Below, in pieces: positions 33,401 through 44,997 of a stretch of 64,000 nt of DNA (position 1 is its first letter; the number at the start of each line of letters is the position of its first letter). Under the pieces are notes generated by a model. It was not told where the DNA came from. It did not search any database and saw only the letters and a program-made list of their open reading frames with translations. The DNA comes from Rhexocercosporidium sp. MPI-PUGE-AT-0058. Lineage: Eukaryota > Ascomycota > Leotiomycetes > Helotiales. The DNA is taken from positions 1 through 64,000 of the forward strand of contig JAGTJL010000027.1 of assembly GCA_020746875.1 (NCBI GenBank), given 5' to 3'. The position numbers were made by a program, and so were the translations under genes.

Positions 33401-34742
33401 GATTAGATTTAGCAGCTGTGGAAGATCTGTGTCGCATTCGTCGAGGGCATCGACAACCAGGTAAGTACTGCTCTGTGGTTTCGTGTCATTTAAAATATCT
33501 TCAAAAACTATCGATAGAGCTGTCCAGGCGTTTACGCCCTTAAAGGGAGTCTTAGCCCCTTTATTGTACCTCTTTTGTATATGCGAGATAACCGATACTT
33601 ATTATTGGTTGAGTAAGTAAATGAGGCCGTGGAGCATAGCTGTTGTATTATTAAGGCGCGAGTCCGTAGCCGGCAGAAGAAGTACGACAGTAGCGTGTCT
33701 GCGTCTTTTTCCCTGCCTACTTCATCGACAATGCCGCAGACCAGTATCGTCTTGCCCTTGCCAGGGTCGCCCTTGATCTAAAGCATTGGTCTTTGCTTGT
33801 CATCGCACTATTATTAGTAATTAGAATTCTTGAGGATCCAGCGGTACGAGTCCTTTAGTAGGCCGCCCTTTGTTTGCTTAATAGACTTCTTGTCCTCGCG
33901 GGGATCTGTCGCTCGTAGGTCCTTAAGACAGCTCCTGTTCTGGGAGTTGTCTTTCACTAAAAGAGTCAGCAAGACAAAGTTCGCCTGATCTCGGTCTTAA
34001 TAAGAGAAACATTTTTAAACGTACGAGGCAGATTGTAACAATTGATAATCTGTTTGCCTGGATTCCTTAGTTCACATACGTTAAAACTTGACTTAGTCTT
34101 ATATTATTCTATTTCTTACTAGCAAAATATGCGTCCCTTTTAATTTCGTTCTAATAGATATCTCCAGTCCTAGTGTGCATAGCCCCTCGACTAGTGTTAG
34201 CGTGGTTTCCTACTACCGTCGTGATTCTATGTGACGCTTCCAGTCTCGTCTTAGAGGGAGGGAGGCATTTCCTTTATCTCTTCGATCGCCTCTTCGAGCT
34301 CCTTGACCTAAGATTCAGTAGCGACTCCTGTTAGCTTTTGGCATGCAAGCAGCTGAGTGTCCGTCAGTATCCCTTTTATCAAGCGCTCTATTCTGTCCCC
34401 CTTCCTTATTGTATTTAGAGCCTTCTTGTAATAGTCGAACTAATTGTCGTCATCCTTCCGAATCGCCTTCTAGAATATGTTCTTTAGCTTCTCAGCCTCC
34501 GCCTTATATGACTCTAAAGTCTGCTTTATTCTATCTAGCGTCGTCTCGTCGAGCGCTGATGCCCTCTCTTCAGCGCCGCGAAGGATATCGATAACAAGCG
34601 GCAGTCGTGCAGTCACCTGGCGGAATACCTCCGGCTGGCTTTTTACATCTCCAGCGGCATTATATACAGTTTTAGCAGCCTCGATAATTGATATTACGCC
34701 CGAAATAAGGCTAATAGCGAAGCTTGCCTCGGCGCCGGACAT
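30449..34742 (-). pseudogene. Decayed NACHT-WD40 NLR-type (STAND) gene
   Basis: The minus strand holds a whole fungal NLR in broken frames. The N-terminal SesA-like domain (MSGAEASFAISLISGVISII, 34742-34470) comes first. The NACHT NTPase has its P-loop KGDPGKGKT at about 33750-33773. The conserved helical stretch after NACHT (KATGTFLWAALILEEL, IPPGLAPLYHQMI, 33367-32945) follows. About eleven WD40 repeats (EGH...VAFS.DG..LASAS.D..RLW) lie at 32250-30760, and the typical tail HLWLPPDCRP...FIEF ends at 30449. Several frameshifts and stops, many at expected Gln codons, show it is dead. Such proteins sense non-self through the repeat domain and trigger cell death. It ends 33 bp from the stop of the HET gene, tail to tail. 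Confidence 0.85.
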
Positions 34743-34968
34743 GATAGGCGGTTGGCGATGATGCACGGCCGGAGTTGTTTGTAGATGATCGATGTGCCAC
34801 AGTAAACTAATAATTGTAATAAGACGCGGAAATACGGGTGTTGAACGCGAATGAAAGATGCGGAACTAGGCTGTGGAGACTGTGGAGGGAGGAGTGCTCC
34901 GAGCTTTGGAGGAGAAAGTGAGGTCCACGATAAGGCTTGTTGGAGTGGAATGGGCATATGGCCGCTAA

Positions 34969-35231
34969 CGAACTGGGGACAGAAGTCCGTGCGCTACAGG
35001 CTCAAAACTACCAAAAAGCGCTTTTAAAATAGTTACAAGTCGAAAATCAAATTTCTTAGTTACAAGAAGTCTTATTTATATACTTACATTTCATTATTCG
35101 TAAATTAAATTTAGTAATACTAATGTTCGTGGAGATATAAGGCATTATAAATCGCTTGAAGCATAGAAAAAGTAGGGTTCCTCACCAAAGCGAAGTAGCC
35201 TGTAGCGCACGGATTTCTGTCCCCCAGTTCG
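34969..35231. mobile_element. MITE with 34/35-bp terminal inverted repeats and TAA duplication
   Basis: A 263-bp element whose ends (34969-35002 and 35197-35231) are inverted copies differing by one base and one G in a G-run. TAA lies on both sides (34966-34968 and 35232-35234). The middle is AT-rich without coding capacity. A 3-bp TAA/TTA duplication is the habit of PIF/Harbinger elements, so I infer that family. Confidence 0.78.
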
Positions 35232-35234
35232 TAA

Positions 35235-36173
35235 GGGTGTTTCATGCCAAAAATGGCCGAGGTGACCTGTGCTCATATTATTTTTAAGTGAAGCGACGCG
35301 AAGCCGATTTTGCAAGCTACTGTAACGACCATGATATTCTCCAGTTACGAACCTCAAGTAGCTAAGAAAAGCGAGTTGGGGCCGGAACTACAAAGAGAAT
35401 GAGAACATTCAGAACGATTACTCTTGTGAAAAAACACAGGCGAGCTATAGAACAGGCTTGAGACCCTAATGACTTACCACCTGGACGATTAAGACTTATG
35501 AGAGTGTGTTCCGTACTCCAAGCCATCCCCAAAGACCTGTAATGTACACAACAATGCAATTCTTCAGGCACGTTCTTGGTCGGATATCGGCTACGGAACG
35601 ACCTCGGCGCTCAGAAGACTACCTCGACTTACGTTGAATGTATCTCAATTCCTTCCTCATTCTGGCCTAGTAGTCACCATAAGTCCTCCCCACCCCTCCT
35701 TTCTGCATCTCGCTTACTGTAATACCCCCGCATTTCCACCAGGATCAGATGCAAGCTGAACAACCACCACCACCACCACCAGCACATACACAACCACTAA
35801 AGGATAAAGCGGGGTACGGATTCAAAATTGTCTACAAGCGGTTCACGCCCCATTCGTCCTGTGGTGTATAAAAGACGTGGGACCAGGTGTTTGTTCCTCA
35901 GCGTCCTATATCTCTCGATATCCTCTTTATTATACAGTGTTACTAGTGCGAATTTAGCTGAGCTGAACTGCGTAACCCCGTTTCCTCAAGCGAGAGGCGT
36001 GTTTACCTATTTACACTACGGACTACCCATCCTCCTTGGACACTGCAATTTCGCTGGCAATCACGATCTGTACTACCTCATATCCGCCCCTGTGTATCGC
36101 TCCATCGATGAGCTAACAAACAATTTCTCAAAAAAAAAATTTAGAATTATATCAAGGATTTCAAAATCTCAAA
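35235..36173. other. Intergenic and promoter region of the SDR gene
   Basis: No gene seen. A CCA-repeat (CAACCACCACCACCACCACC-like) lies near 35760-35785. The last few hundred bases should be the promoter and leader of the gene at 36174; an A-run (36130-36139) lies just upstream of its ATG. Confidence 0.45.
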
Positions 36174-37405
36174 ATGGCACTCCAAGTGTTCGGCAAATCA
36201 GCTCTCGTGACTGGAGGTGGCTGTAAGTTGATTCATCTCCGATCGTTTCCCATCAGTACTTCCTCCCACCAATCTTCACTTCCAATGCCACCTAGACATA
36301 TTACCATCCACCTCCAAATTCCGATTCAAAACTTCAACTAAAGTGCATACTAACTCCACTTCTAGCCGGCATCTGCCTCGAATTCACCAAGCTACTCCTA
36401 GCAAACAACTGCAACGTCCTAATCGCGGACTTACAACTCCTCCCAGAAGCAGAAGCCCTCGTTGCCTCGAACTCCGCACCCGCCAACAGCAACGGCGTAA
36501 ATGGTAACGGAAGCGGTAAAGCTAGAGCCATCTTCCAGAAAACAGATGTTACGGATTGGGCACAGCTCGAGAAAGCTTTCGAGCGTGTGGTGAGTGAGTT
36601 TGGAAGTCTCGAGCTGGTGTGTCCTGGCGCGGGGATATTCGAACCGGTTCGTACACTTTGTCCTCACTTCATCTACCTACACCCCTATGTCATCTCTGAG
36701 TACTGGCCCCTGGATTCATGCATTCCTGGGCCATGAGAGGATACCTACAAAACCGTATGCATTTACAAAGAAAACAAGAAATTGATAACGTCGGTATAGT
36801 CATGGTCCAACTTCTGGCAACCCAAAACAGGAACCGATGCAACCTCAAGCAATTCCTACAAAACCCTTGAAATAAACCTCACCCACCCAATCCGCTGTAC
36901 CCAGCTCGCCCTCGACATATTCAAACGCCAAGCCGCCTCCTCCCAGACAACCTCCCCTCCAAGCCGCCACACAATTCTCCACATCTCCTCCATCGCCGCC
37001 CAACTCCCCCTCCTCCCCGTGCCCCTCTACGCAGCCTCGAAGGCAGGTATATCTTCCTTCATCCGCTCTCTCGGGCCACTGGAGCAACAATCCAATATCC
37101 GTGTCATCGGCGTCGCGCCCGCGATCGTTGACACTCCGATCTGGAGCGAGAGGAGGAATTGGGTGGATGAGAATGTCGATGCGTGGATCAGTCCGAAGAG
37201 GATCGCGGAGGTGATGTTGAGTGTTGTGCAGGGGGCAGAGTATACTGGGGGGATGGTCGTTGAGGTGGGATTGGAGAGTGTAAGGTGTGTGGAGGGCTTG
37301 GGGGATCCAGGGCCAGATATGGCGGCCAGGGGCTACAGTGTTGGGGGGATTGGGCAGGGGGTTGTGGGGACTTTTGGGTTGTTGGAGAAGAATTTTGGGA
37401 AGTGA
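36174..37405 (+). CDS. Short-chain dehydrogenase/reductase (SDR)
   Basis: Exons 36174-36222, 36366-36646 and 36800-37405 give 311 residues. The Rossmann fold begins at once with the nucleotide-binding motif TGGGSGI (residues 13-19). PGAGIFEP stands for the structural NAG motif. A Ser in HISSIAA and the catalytic YAASK (Tyr187, Lys191) complete the active site. The later VAPAIVDTPIW matches the cofactor loop of classical SDRs. These enzymes oxidise or reduce hydroxyl and keto groups with NAD(P). The sequence is closest in feel to fungal 15-hydroxyprostaglandin-dehydrogenase-like members, but the substrate is unknown. The first exon is tiny (49 nt) and ends inside the Gly-rich motif, which supports the splice. 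No pathway neighbours are seen. Confidence 0.9.
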
Positions 37406-38656
37406 GTGGTGAATCGTTTGGGGATGTCTGGGTTATGCTTCGACATGATTGTACTTCGGACGGGAGGCAAAGATCAAAGATTCTTCGTCTGTGCTAAATG
37501 ACCCAGATTTTACCTGTTCAAGAGAAATATAAGTGAATTAGATTAGCTAGATGCTCTATTATGACGAAAACGTGTCTGTGGTTCCGGGTGGCTACAGTGT
37601 TAAAAGGCTGGACGTGGTGAGGGATGCTATGATTCGGGAAAGATCGAATATGTGCGTCAATATCTCGACTCCTCCACGCATTCGGATATCTTCCTCTACA
37701 GCGTTAATGCTTGAGACATCCACAGGCCCAGTAACGACGACGATGCCGACGACTCTGCCCTCCGGACGAGGGGCATGTTTAGACTTCCGGTAGGACCGCT
37801 CTACATTTTACTACTTGCGAGATATACCCACAAGTGTTTGAGCTTCGCTTACAAAGAGGAGCCGATCCGAATGCCATAGATGGTCAGCAAGCACCTGTTC
37901 CTGCCCCAAGAGATGGAGGATAGTACGTGTAGTGGATTTAAATCTGAATGAGCTATCTGATGAGGAGTTTGAGCAGAAGGAAAGAGCGCACAGAAGAGAG
38001 AACTCTCTGACCTCAAGAGCTCGGAGCCTGCCATTCCATACAAAAAGCGACAATCTTGGTCTGCCGTCTAACATATAGTGACTGCAACCTTTTTGCGGAG
38101 CAGGTAAATCGTGTCCTTGGTCTAGATATTACGATGTTTCACGTCGCCTCGAGCTTGACTGTAGGTCATGTTGAATATGATGCTCTTATCACTTGAAGGA
38201 CGCAGGGATGAAAAACTATGGGCGATTTTCAGAGAGATGACTGGGAGAAATTATCGAACGACCATCAATCGTGGCGGGCCATGGACCACTTACTTGGACG
38301 TAAGCTGGTCTAGATAAAAGGGAAAAAGTAAATGGAGAACAAAGCAAACAGGTGGAATGACAAGCGAAGAAACACGCTACCCAGTCAATGGTGAAAGGAT
38401 TTCTTTTCTCCACAATTTCGCCTTTGACATTGATACAATGGCATTGTGCGACTTGCGTCTTATCCATTGTTGATATTTCGCCTCGTGAAGAACCATGAGT
38501 GACCCCTGTCACATCGACCTAAAATTGAAGTAGAACAGCATAACAGAGCCGTGTATATAGACTCGACCCCTCCATTTCCCTTCCTACCCCTCAGCGCTTC
38601 CGCCACACCCAAAACCGAACACGACGCAGCCAGTCTGCGCAACCCGGTGAAAAAAG
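37406..38656. other. Intergenic, no gene seen
   Basis: Normal composition; the frames present (for example 37551-37793, plus) are short and without motifs. The end holds the leader of the gene at 38657. Confidence 0.45.
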
Positions 38657-39427
38657 ATGTGCAGAACATTCCACATAACCTACATGATCTGCCTACACTC
38701 CCGAGTCGACCACCAGCCATGCTCCCGCTCCCACAACCTCTTCGCCATCTTCCAAGCAGCATGCAAAGTCGATGTAAGCGAAATCAACATCAACGATTTC
38801 TGCTCAACATGTCACGACTTCTGGGATTGGCTGGTCATCTCGGAAGAAGCGAAGAAGGAGCTGGCGCATAGCTTCAGGATCGTACATGCGTATCATGGTC
38901 CTCTGACGCCGGCTGTGAGACCGGATGGGACTGTCGACTTCCATATTGATGTCGATCAGGACCAGCAGGTGAGTGCTGCGGGTAGTCTTATGACTGGAGA
39001 TGGGCAGGACGAAGATGTGACTCGTTTGAGTATGCTCAATGCCAATTGGTGGACTATGGGTGACGAGCCTCCTAAGGAGCAAGAGCAAGAGCCCCAATCA
39101 CCACACTCAAGGCGGAGCTCCGCATCATCGACCTTGACTATCTGGCCTCCGAAGACAGACCCAGCAGACGACAAAGACGAGTTCGGCCATGAGGTTGAGT
39201 TGGAGAGTCTCACAGCACCAGCAGCGGCACACTTGGCTAGGCATGAACTTATCCACCCAGATGAGTTCGAGACGGTGAATTTCGACGAGCTACTGCCAGC
39301 ACCGGTGGATGGATATGAACTCGAGAAGCAGAGAGTTATCGGACCGGCGACTTCACCAGTGATTGCTCTCTCACATGGATTGTCTGGTGAGCAAGAGGAG
39401 CAAGTTACCAGTGATGCAGAGATTTAA
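38657..39427 (+). CDS. Hypothetical protein with Cys/His-rich N-terminus
   Basis: A single-exon gene for 256 residues. The first 60 residues carry a possible zinc-binding pattern (MCRTFHITYMICLHSRVDH, then CSRSHN, then FCSTCHDFW). Its layout resembles the N-terminus of the RING protein at 12741 (MC...CSH...FCPQC). The rest is acidic and low in complexity, with Ser-rich and Glu/Gln-rich stretches and no domain I recognise. This MC...C...C-x2-C architecture recurs in uncharacterised fungal proteins. It may be an adaptor; no enzyme motif is visible. Confidence 0.65.
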   Translation: MCRTFHITYMICLHSRVDHQPCSRSHNLFAIFQAACKVDVSEININDFCSTCHDFWDWLVISEEAKKELAHSFRIVHAYHGPLTPAVRPDGTVDFHIDVDQDQQVSAAGSLMTGDGQDEDVTRLSMLNANWWTMGDEPPKEQEQEPQSPHSRRSSASSTLTIWPPKTDPADDKDEFGHEVELESLTAPAAAHLARHELIHPDEFETVNFDELLPAPVDGYELEKQRVIGPATSPVIALSHGLSGEQEEQVTSDAEI

Positions 39428-39774
39428 GTAGACCGGAGAGCTATTCGCGACCCGTGGCGTTGCGGGAAAGCAGGTGAGTATAGCCCCTTAGTCTGTAAAG
39501 ATAGAATGTCAATGAATGACCATGCCACCAATATCAGACGATCCCAGTTGATGACTTCTGATGGCACCTTCAGTCCGCCAAATATTGTACTAGAACGTGA
39601 ATTGAGTTCGTATCCAGAAAATGTACTTGAAGCGGAATGGGTGTATAAGTAGTTGACAACAATCAATGTCCAGATAGAATCAACAAAGATAGCGATGTCT
39701 TCGGAATATTTTAGTAAGATATATTATCTTTCCCCTAGCCGAGAAGTATCCCGACAGGCTGCAGAGCAGCAGGC
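39428..39774. other. Short gap between convergent genes
   Basis: The plus-strand gene at 38657 and the minus-strand gene at 39775 converge here; the region should hold both 3' untranslated ends. Nothing else seen. Confidence 0.45.
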
Positions 39775-40665
39775 TCATATATGAATCGAACTCTTCGGTC
39801 TCCAGAATGACCAAGAGAGCGCAATAACAAGCTTGATTCCAGCGGCAATCCATAAACTCGTAGACATTCCTGCGGAACTTCTGCTGATCCAACCTCCAGC
39901 AATTCCTCCAATCAAAATGAATATAACCGCGAAGATCCTTCGATTCCTCTTCACATTATCCCTGGCTAGTATCTTCGGATCGCTCGCAATATCGCAATAT
40001 ACGCTCGTCAAGACCGTCGTAGGTACCTCATTGAACCCCAATATCCTCGACGTGACGATCTGACCACCGGACTGGAAAGCGAGAAAGCCCAAGGGAAGCA
40101 ATTCAAGCAGATTTACTTTCGATCCGCTCTCCGTCACAATCCCATCCGGTTGGGGAACAACGCCAGCTTGTACGAGTATGGCCGCAATTAAGATGAAGAA
40201 GCTCTGTACGACGAAGGAGGCTGCTAAAGTTCCCCGTGCTTTGGGGTTGATCAAGCGGGTGGATGCAAAGATGAAGCATCCCAGAAGGAAGGAGATGATT
40301 GATACGAGGGATTTGAGCCAGCCGAATGGTTTCGATTTGGGTTGATCGGATGCACCGAGTGCTAGGAAAATTGTATTACCTGAGGAGATTAGTATTGATT
40401 GACTAGAGGAGGTTGAAGATAACGGCATACCTGTTTGCATAGACACAAAACAAGACCAAGCATTGTATGCGCTGCTGTCGCAGAGACCAGAGACTAGACA
40501 GCATGCAATGATGGGAATGTCTGCATACTCAATTGCAATTTCGCTGTTGTAGTATTGGACAGCAGACCGCCAATTGCTTTTTGTTGGTTTGGTCGTCGAT
40601 CCATTGGAAGGAGATGCGGGTTCGACTGTTGGCAGACCATCATCTGGTTCTGTTGCACGATCCAT
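39775..40665 (-). CDS. DUF1275 (YoaK-type) integral membrane protein
   Basis: Exons 40431-40665 and 39775-40379 on the minus strand. The 51-nt intron 40380-40430 is in frame and without stops, so an unspliced reading is also open. It is recognised because splicing restores the family motif CFVSMQTGNTIFLALG. The mature model has 279 residues and about six hydrophobic helices (for example IPIIACCLVSGLCD, WLKSLVSIISFLLGCFIFAS, SFFILIAAILVQAGV, IFAVIFILIGGIAGGW). The family is common in bacteria and fungi and its transport or other role is unknown. The N-terminal 40 residues are polar and probably cytoplasmic. Confidence 0.85.
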   Translation of the reverse strand: MDRATEPDDGLPTVEPASPSNGSTTKPTKSNWRSAVQYYNSEIAIEYADIPIIACCLVSGLCDSSAYNAWSCFVSMQTGMPLSSTSSSQSILISSGNTIFLALGASDQPKSKPFGWLKSLVSIISFLLGCFIFASTRLINPKARGTLAASFVVQSFFILIAAILVQAGVVPQPDGIVTESGSKVNLLELLPLGFLAFQSGGQIVTSRILGFNEVPTTVLTSVYCDIASDPKILARDNVKRNRRIFAVIFILIGGIAGGWISRSSAGMSTSLWIAAGIKLVIALSWSFWRPKSSIHI

Positions 40666-41566
40666 GATGGACAGGTGAAATAGAATGAAGATACAAACTT
40701 ACAGAGTGGACGAGAAGAGAGAAAAACCTTTACTTGTATGGGAAACGGAATTCGGCATCTCTAGATTTCTCTTATTTTATCTTATCACCGCCCCCAGAGG
40801 AAGAAAATAATAACAACGGGAGCTAAGCGTTAATAGGACTAGGTCATCTGATAGATCTGCATGGTAATCGTGCAGGGAAACATGGATTGGACATGAGCAT
40901 TTTAGAAAGGGATGGATGTAAACGATGAGAAATTCAGGACAATGGCAGTATATTCATTGTAAATCATATTGCTTTCTTGCTTGTTGTACATACATCTATT
41001 TATTATTGATAAGTGATTTTCCACCTTTATACGTACTAAACTAGATTCTTGTTTGTAGTTCTCGCGAGACCCCTTAAGCCGACTAGAGCTTTTGATTGGC
41101 TCACCAGATCCACCTGCTTTGAGGGGTGTTTCACGTGATTCAGGATAAGGCTAGCCCGAGCCGAAGATTAAAATAAAAAAATCCTTGACTGCGCCCGCTT
41201 ATGAAATACCTCCCTCCCCTTTGCAACCACTTTCTGTTTCTCTCTCTTTTCACCACTCCGTCTTCTGCCACGCGCGGCTGAGACTCCTAAAACCCTCATC
41301 TTTTCCTTCTCTCACAACCATCTGCTCGGCCAGATAAATACTCCTCTCCAAAATCTCCGCTCTACCAGAAGTTGTGGCATCTCTCGAATCGCGAGCAGCC
41401 CTGCGGCCACGTTCCCCTCCAACAAAGAACACCGTTTCGAAATATTTCACGCAAATTTTCACCCACCAACTTTTCGACCTGGACAGAATATCAGCACGAG
41501 AGTACCACTCTGTCTGATTTCTGCGATCCAGTCGCTACTATTTAAAAGGGCGTTACACGCTCAAGA
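40666..41566. other. Divergent promoter region between DUF1275 and eEF3 genes
   Basis: No gene seen. It contains the upstream regions of both divergent genes and the long leader of the eEF3 gene. Confidence 0.5.
41205..41290 (+). promoter_or_regulatory. Pyrimidine-rich tract upstream of eEF3
   Basis: A CT-rich stretch (for example TCCCTCCCCTTTGC and TTTCTCTCTCTTTTC) about 300 bases before the ATG. Such tracts mark core promoters of strongly expressed fungal genes, which fits elongation factor 3. Inferred from composition only. Confidence 0.4.
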
Positions 41567-44500
41567 ATGCCCCACCACGTATCGCCTCCCCGCACAATGC
41601 CTCCTACGATGATTTCCAAGGCTGCTGGCCCAGCGCCAACACAAGAAGAGGTCGCCGGGCTCTTGGACTCTATCTTCACTGCCGCCACCTCCGATGCCTC
41701 GGTATCCGCTGCATACGCTCTGTGCGACCTGTTCCTGAACTCTGTGGGTTTCCGAGGCTTGTCGCAATATGGTGTCCTGGCTGCTATCAAGAAGGCTGCC
41801 GCGGATAAGAAGAGTGTAGCAAGGAGAGAGTGCGCTCAGAACCTCCTAGGAGCATTGTTCGAGCGTCTGCCACCCCAGCAACGAATCAGTGAAGTCATTC
41901 TCATGGTTCAGGATGGAGGCATGGTTGCTTGCGCACTCGATGCTTTGGCCGATAAGGGTTCAGTCGTCCGCGAGTCCGCCCAATACGGACTCGACGAATT
42001 ATTCAAGAACCTCAGCTCAGAGGCTCTCGTTGTCGGTCTTCTCCCAGCTCTCTCCACCTACCTCGCAAAAGCCACCGGAAAGTGGCAAGGAACTGTTGGA
42101 GCATATAAGTTGCTTCAGAAGATGGCAGACAAGGCCAAATTGGAAGTTGGCAGCAGCAAGGAGGAAGCTAATGATAAAGATATCCTGCGAGAGTCTATGG
42201 GTACAAAATTGGGTGGATTGATTCCGATTGTGGAAGCCGGCATGCACGACCTGAAGGCAGAGGTCGAGAAGCAGGCTGTTGCGACCATGAACTCTCTCAC
42301 AACCCTCCTTTCCAACGACGATGTTGCTCCACGAATCCCGCTTTTGATCGCCACCATGCAGAACCCTTCGACCGAGACCCTCCAAAAGGCTATCCATGCT
42401 CTTTCTCAAACCACCTTCGTAGCCATTGTTACCGCTCCAGTTCTCGCCCTCCTCACACCACTCTTGGAGAGATCTCTGAACACCCCATCCACCGCCCAAG
42501 AAGTTCTCAGACAAACCGTCGTTGTTGTGGAGAACTTGACCAAGCTTGTCCACGATCCTGTTGAGGCCAGAACCTTCTTGCCAAAGTTGAGCCCTGGTGT
42601 CAAGTCCGTCAAGGACAGGGCATCATTGCCCGAAGTCAGAGATTTGGCTACAAGAGCACTGGCTGTTATTCACAAAGCTATGGGTGATGACGATGGCAGT
42701 GCTAGCAGCGGTGTCATCGAGCGTACCACCTCCGAGGATGTTGCAAAAATTCTCGAGGCTGAGATCAAGAAGGCTGGTGGTTTGGGTGGTGATCTTGATG
42801 CATTCAAGGTTGCCAGACCATACATCGGCACCATGGTCGCCGAGGATGTCAACCACCGGGAGGTCAATCGTATCGCAGCACGCGTCACCCCCTACCTTGC
42901 AAACATTATGAAGGAAGATGGGGCCGCTGAGAAAGTCGGAACCGCTGTTCAACAACATTATATTAGCGAGGACGCGAGAAAGTTCGGTATGCCAGTCAAG
43001 GAGGATGATGGAGAAATTGAAATTGTCAACGCCGATTTCTCCTTGGCCTACGGAGGCATGCTTCTTCTCTCCCACACCAACCTGCGTCTCCTCAAGGGAC
43101 ACAGATATGGTCTTTGTGGTCGTAACGGTGCTGGAAAGTCGACTCTGATGCGCAGTATCGCCACTGGCAAGCTCGAAGGGTTTCCTCCTCAAGATGTTCT
43201 TAGAACATGCTTCGTCGAGCACAACCAGGGTGAGGATGCCGACATCAGCATTCTCCAATTCGTTGCCAAGGATCCCGCAATCGCAGATCAGGGCATGGAT
43301 CGTATCTCCGATGTCTTGACCGAGGTCGGCTTCACACCTGGGCCTGAAGGTCGCCAATCTGAAAAGGTTGGATCCCTGTCCGGTGGGTGGAAGATGAAGT
43401 TGGCTTTGGCCAGAGCCATGTTGATGAGAGCCGATGTTCTCCTTCTCGACGAGCCTACTAATCATTTGGACGTTGCCAATGTCAAGTGGCTGCAAGAGTA
43501 CCTGAAGTCCCACACTGAGATCACCAGTTTGATCGTCTCTCACGACTCCGGGTTCCTCGATGAGGTCTGCACAGATATCTACCACTACGAGCCAGGAAAG
43601 AAGCTTGCATGCTACAAGGGTAACTTGGCGGCTTTCGTCAAGCAAAAGCCCGAGGCTAAGAGTTACTACACCCTCTCTGCCTCGAACGCCCAGTTCAAGT
43701 TCCCACCTCCCGGTATACTTACGGGTGTCAAGTCTAACACTCGGTCGATTCTCCGAATGACCAACTGTTCTTACACCTATCCCGGGGCTTCCAAGCCATC
43801 TCTCCACAATGTTTCCTGCCAACTGTCACTGTCTTCTCGAACTGCTATTATCGGTGGAAACGGTGCTGGAAAGTCAACACTGATCAAGATGCTTACTGGT
43901 GAGACAATCCCAACCGAGGGCCATGTCGAGAAGCATCCCAACTTGCGTATCGGATACATCAAACAGCACGCTCTTGAGCACGTCGAAATGCACTTAGAGA
44001 AGACACCCAACCAGTATCTCCAATGGCGTTATGCCAATGGCGATGATAGAGAAGTTCACATGAAGCAGACCCGTATTTTGTCTCCTGAGGACAAGGCACA
44101 GATGGAGAAGCTTGTTGATTTGAAGGATGGCAGAGGTGGTCGCCAGATTGAAGCCATCATGGGACGTCAAAAATGGAAGAAGTCCTACCAGTACGAGATC
44201 AAGTGGCTCCATATGCTACCAAAGTACAACACCCAAATATCTCGAGAGACCCTCATTGAGTTAGGCTTCAACAAGTTGATACAGGAGTTTGATGATCACG
44301 AAGCATCCCGTGAAGGTCTTGGTTTCCGTGAACTGTCACCAAAGGTCATATCCAAGCATTTCCAGGATCTTGGTCTCGACCCCGAAATCGCAGATCACAA
44401 CGAGATCGGTGGTCTCTCCGGTGGACAAAAGGTCAAGGTAGTCTTGGCAGGTGCTATGTGGAACAATCCCCATCTCCTCGTCCTCGATGAGCCTACTAAT

Positions 44501-44997
44501 TTCTTGGATCGTGATTCTCTTGGTGGTCTTGCCGTCGCTATTCGCGATTACAAGGGTGGTGTTATCATGATTTCTCACAACGAAGAGTTCGTTGGTGCGC
44601 TCTGCCCCGAGCAGTGGCACGTCGCAGATGGTCGCGTCACACACAAAGGGAACCTTGCCGTTGCTGCCGACCGTTTCGAGGATTCTAGCCGACCTGGAAG
44701 TGCCTTCAACAGCAGTGTTGCAAGCAGCGCCATGAGCAGTGCTGTTTCCAGCGCCAACGCCAGCGCCGCCAACAGTGGAGCAGAGGACAATGGTGGAGAT
44801 ATGACCTTCAGAGCTAAGAAGAAGAAGAAGATAACCAAGAAGGAGTTGAAAGAGCGGGAAGTCCGAAAGAGACTGAGACACATCGAATGGTTTGTTGCAT
44901 CACCCCACACATATATTGCCCTACATACTAATCAACCCGCAGGCTCAACTCTCCCAAGGGGACCCCCCACCCAGTCGACACAGATGACGAGGCATAG
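41567..44997 (+). CDS. yef3: Translation elongation factor 3 (eEF3)
   Basis: Exons 41567-44889 and 44943-44997, 1125 residues. eEF3 is the fungus-specific ribosome-bound ATPase that helps release tRNA from the E site in each elongation cycle. HEAT repeats fill about residues 20-330. The first ABC domain has Walker A GRNGAGKST (about 516-524), signature LSGGW (about 603) and LLLDEPTNHLD (about 625). The second has GGNGAGKST (about 762), LSGGQ (about 950) and LVLDEPTNFLD (about 971), with the chromodomain-like insert between them. The C-terminus is lysine-rich. The last intron (53 nt, branch TACTAAT) restores the family end RHIEWLNSPKGTPHPVDTDDE. The Met at 41597 (MPPTMISK) is an alternative start. 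Codon choice is strongly biased, as in highly expressed genes. Confidence 0.96.

Noticed and set aside
41542..44910. Long minus-strand frames opposite eEF3 (for example 42623-43822)
   Set aside because: They are mirror frames caused by the strong codon bias of eEF3; they have no motifs or start context of their own.
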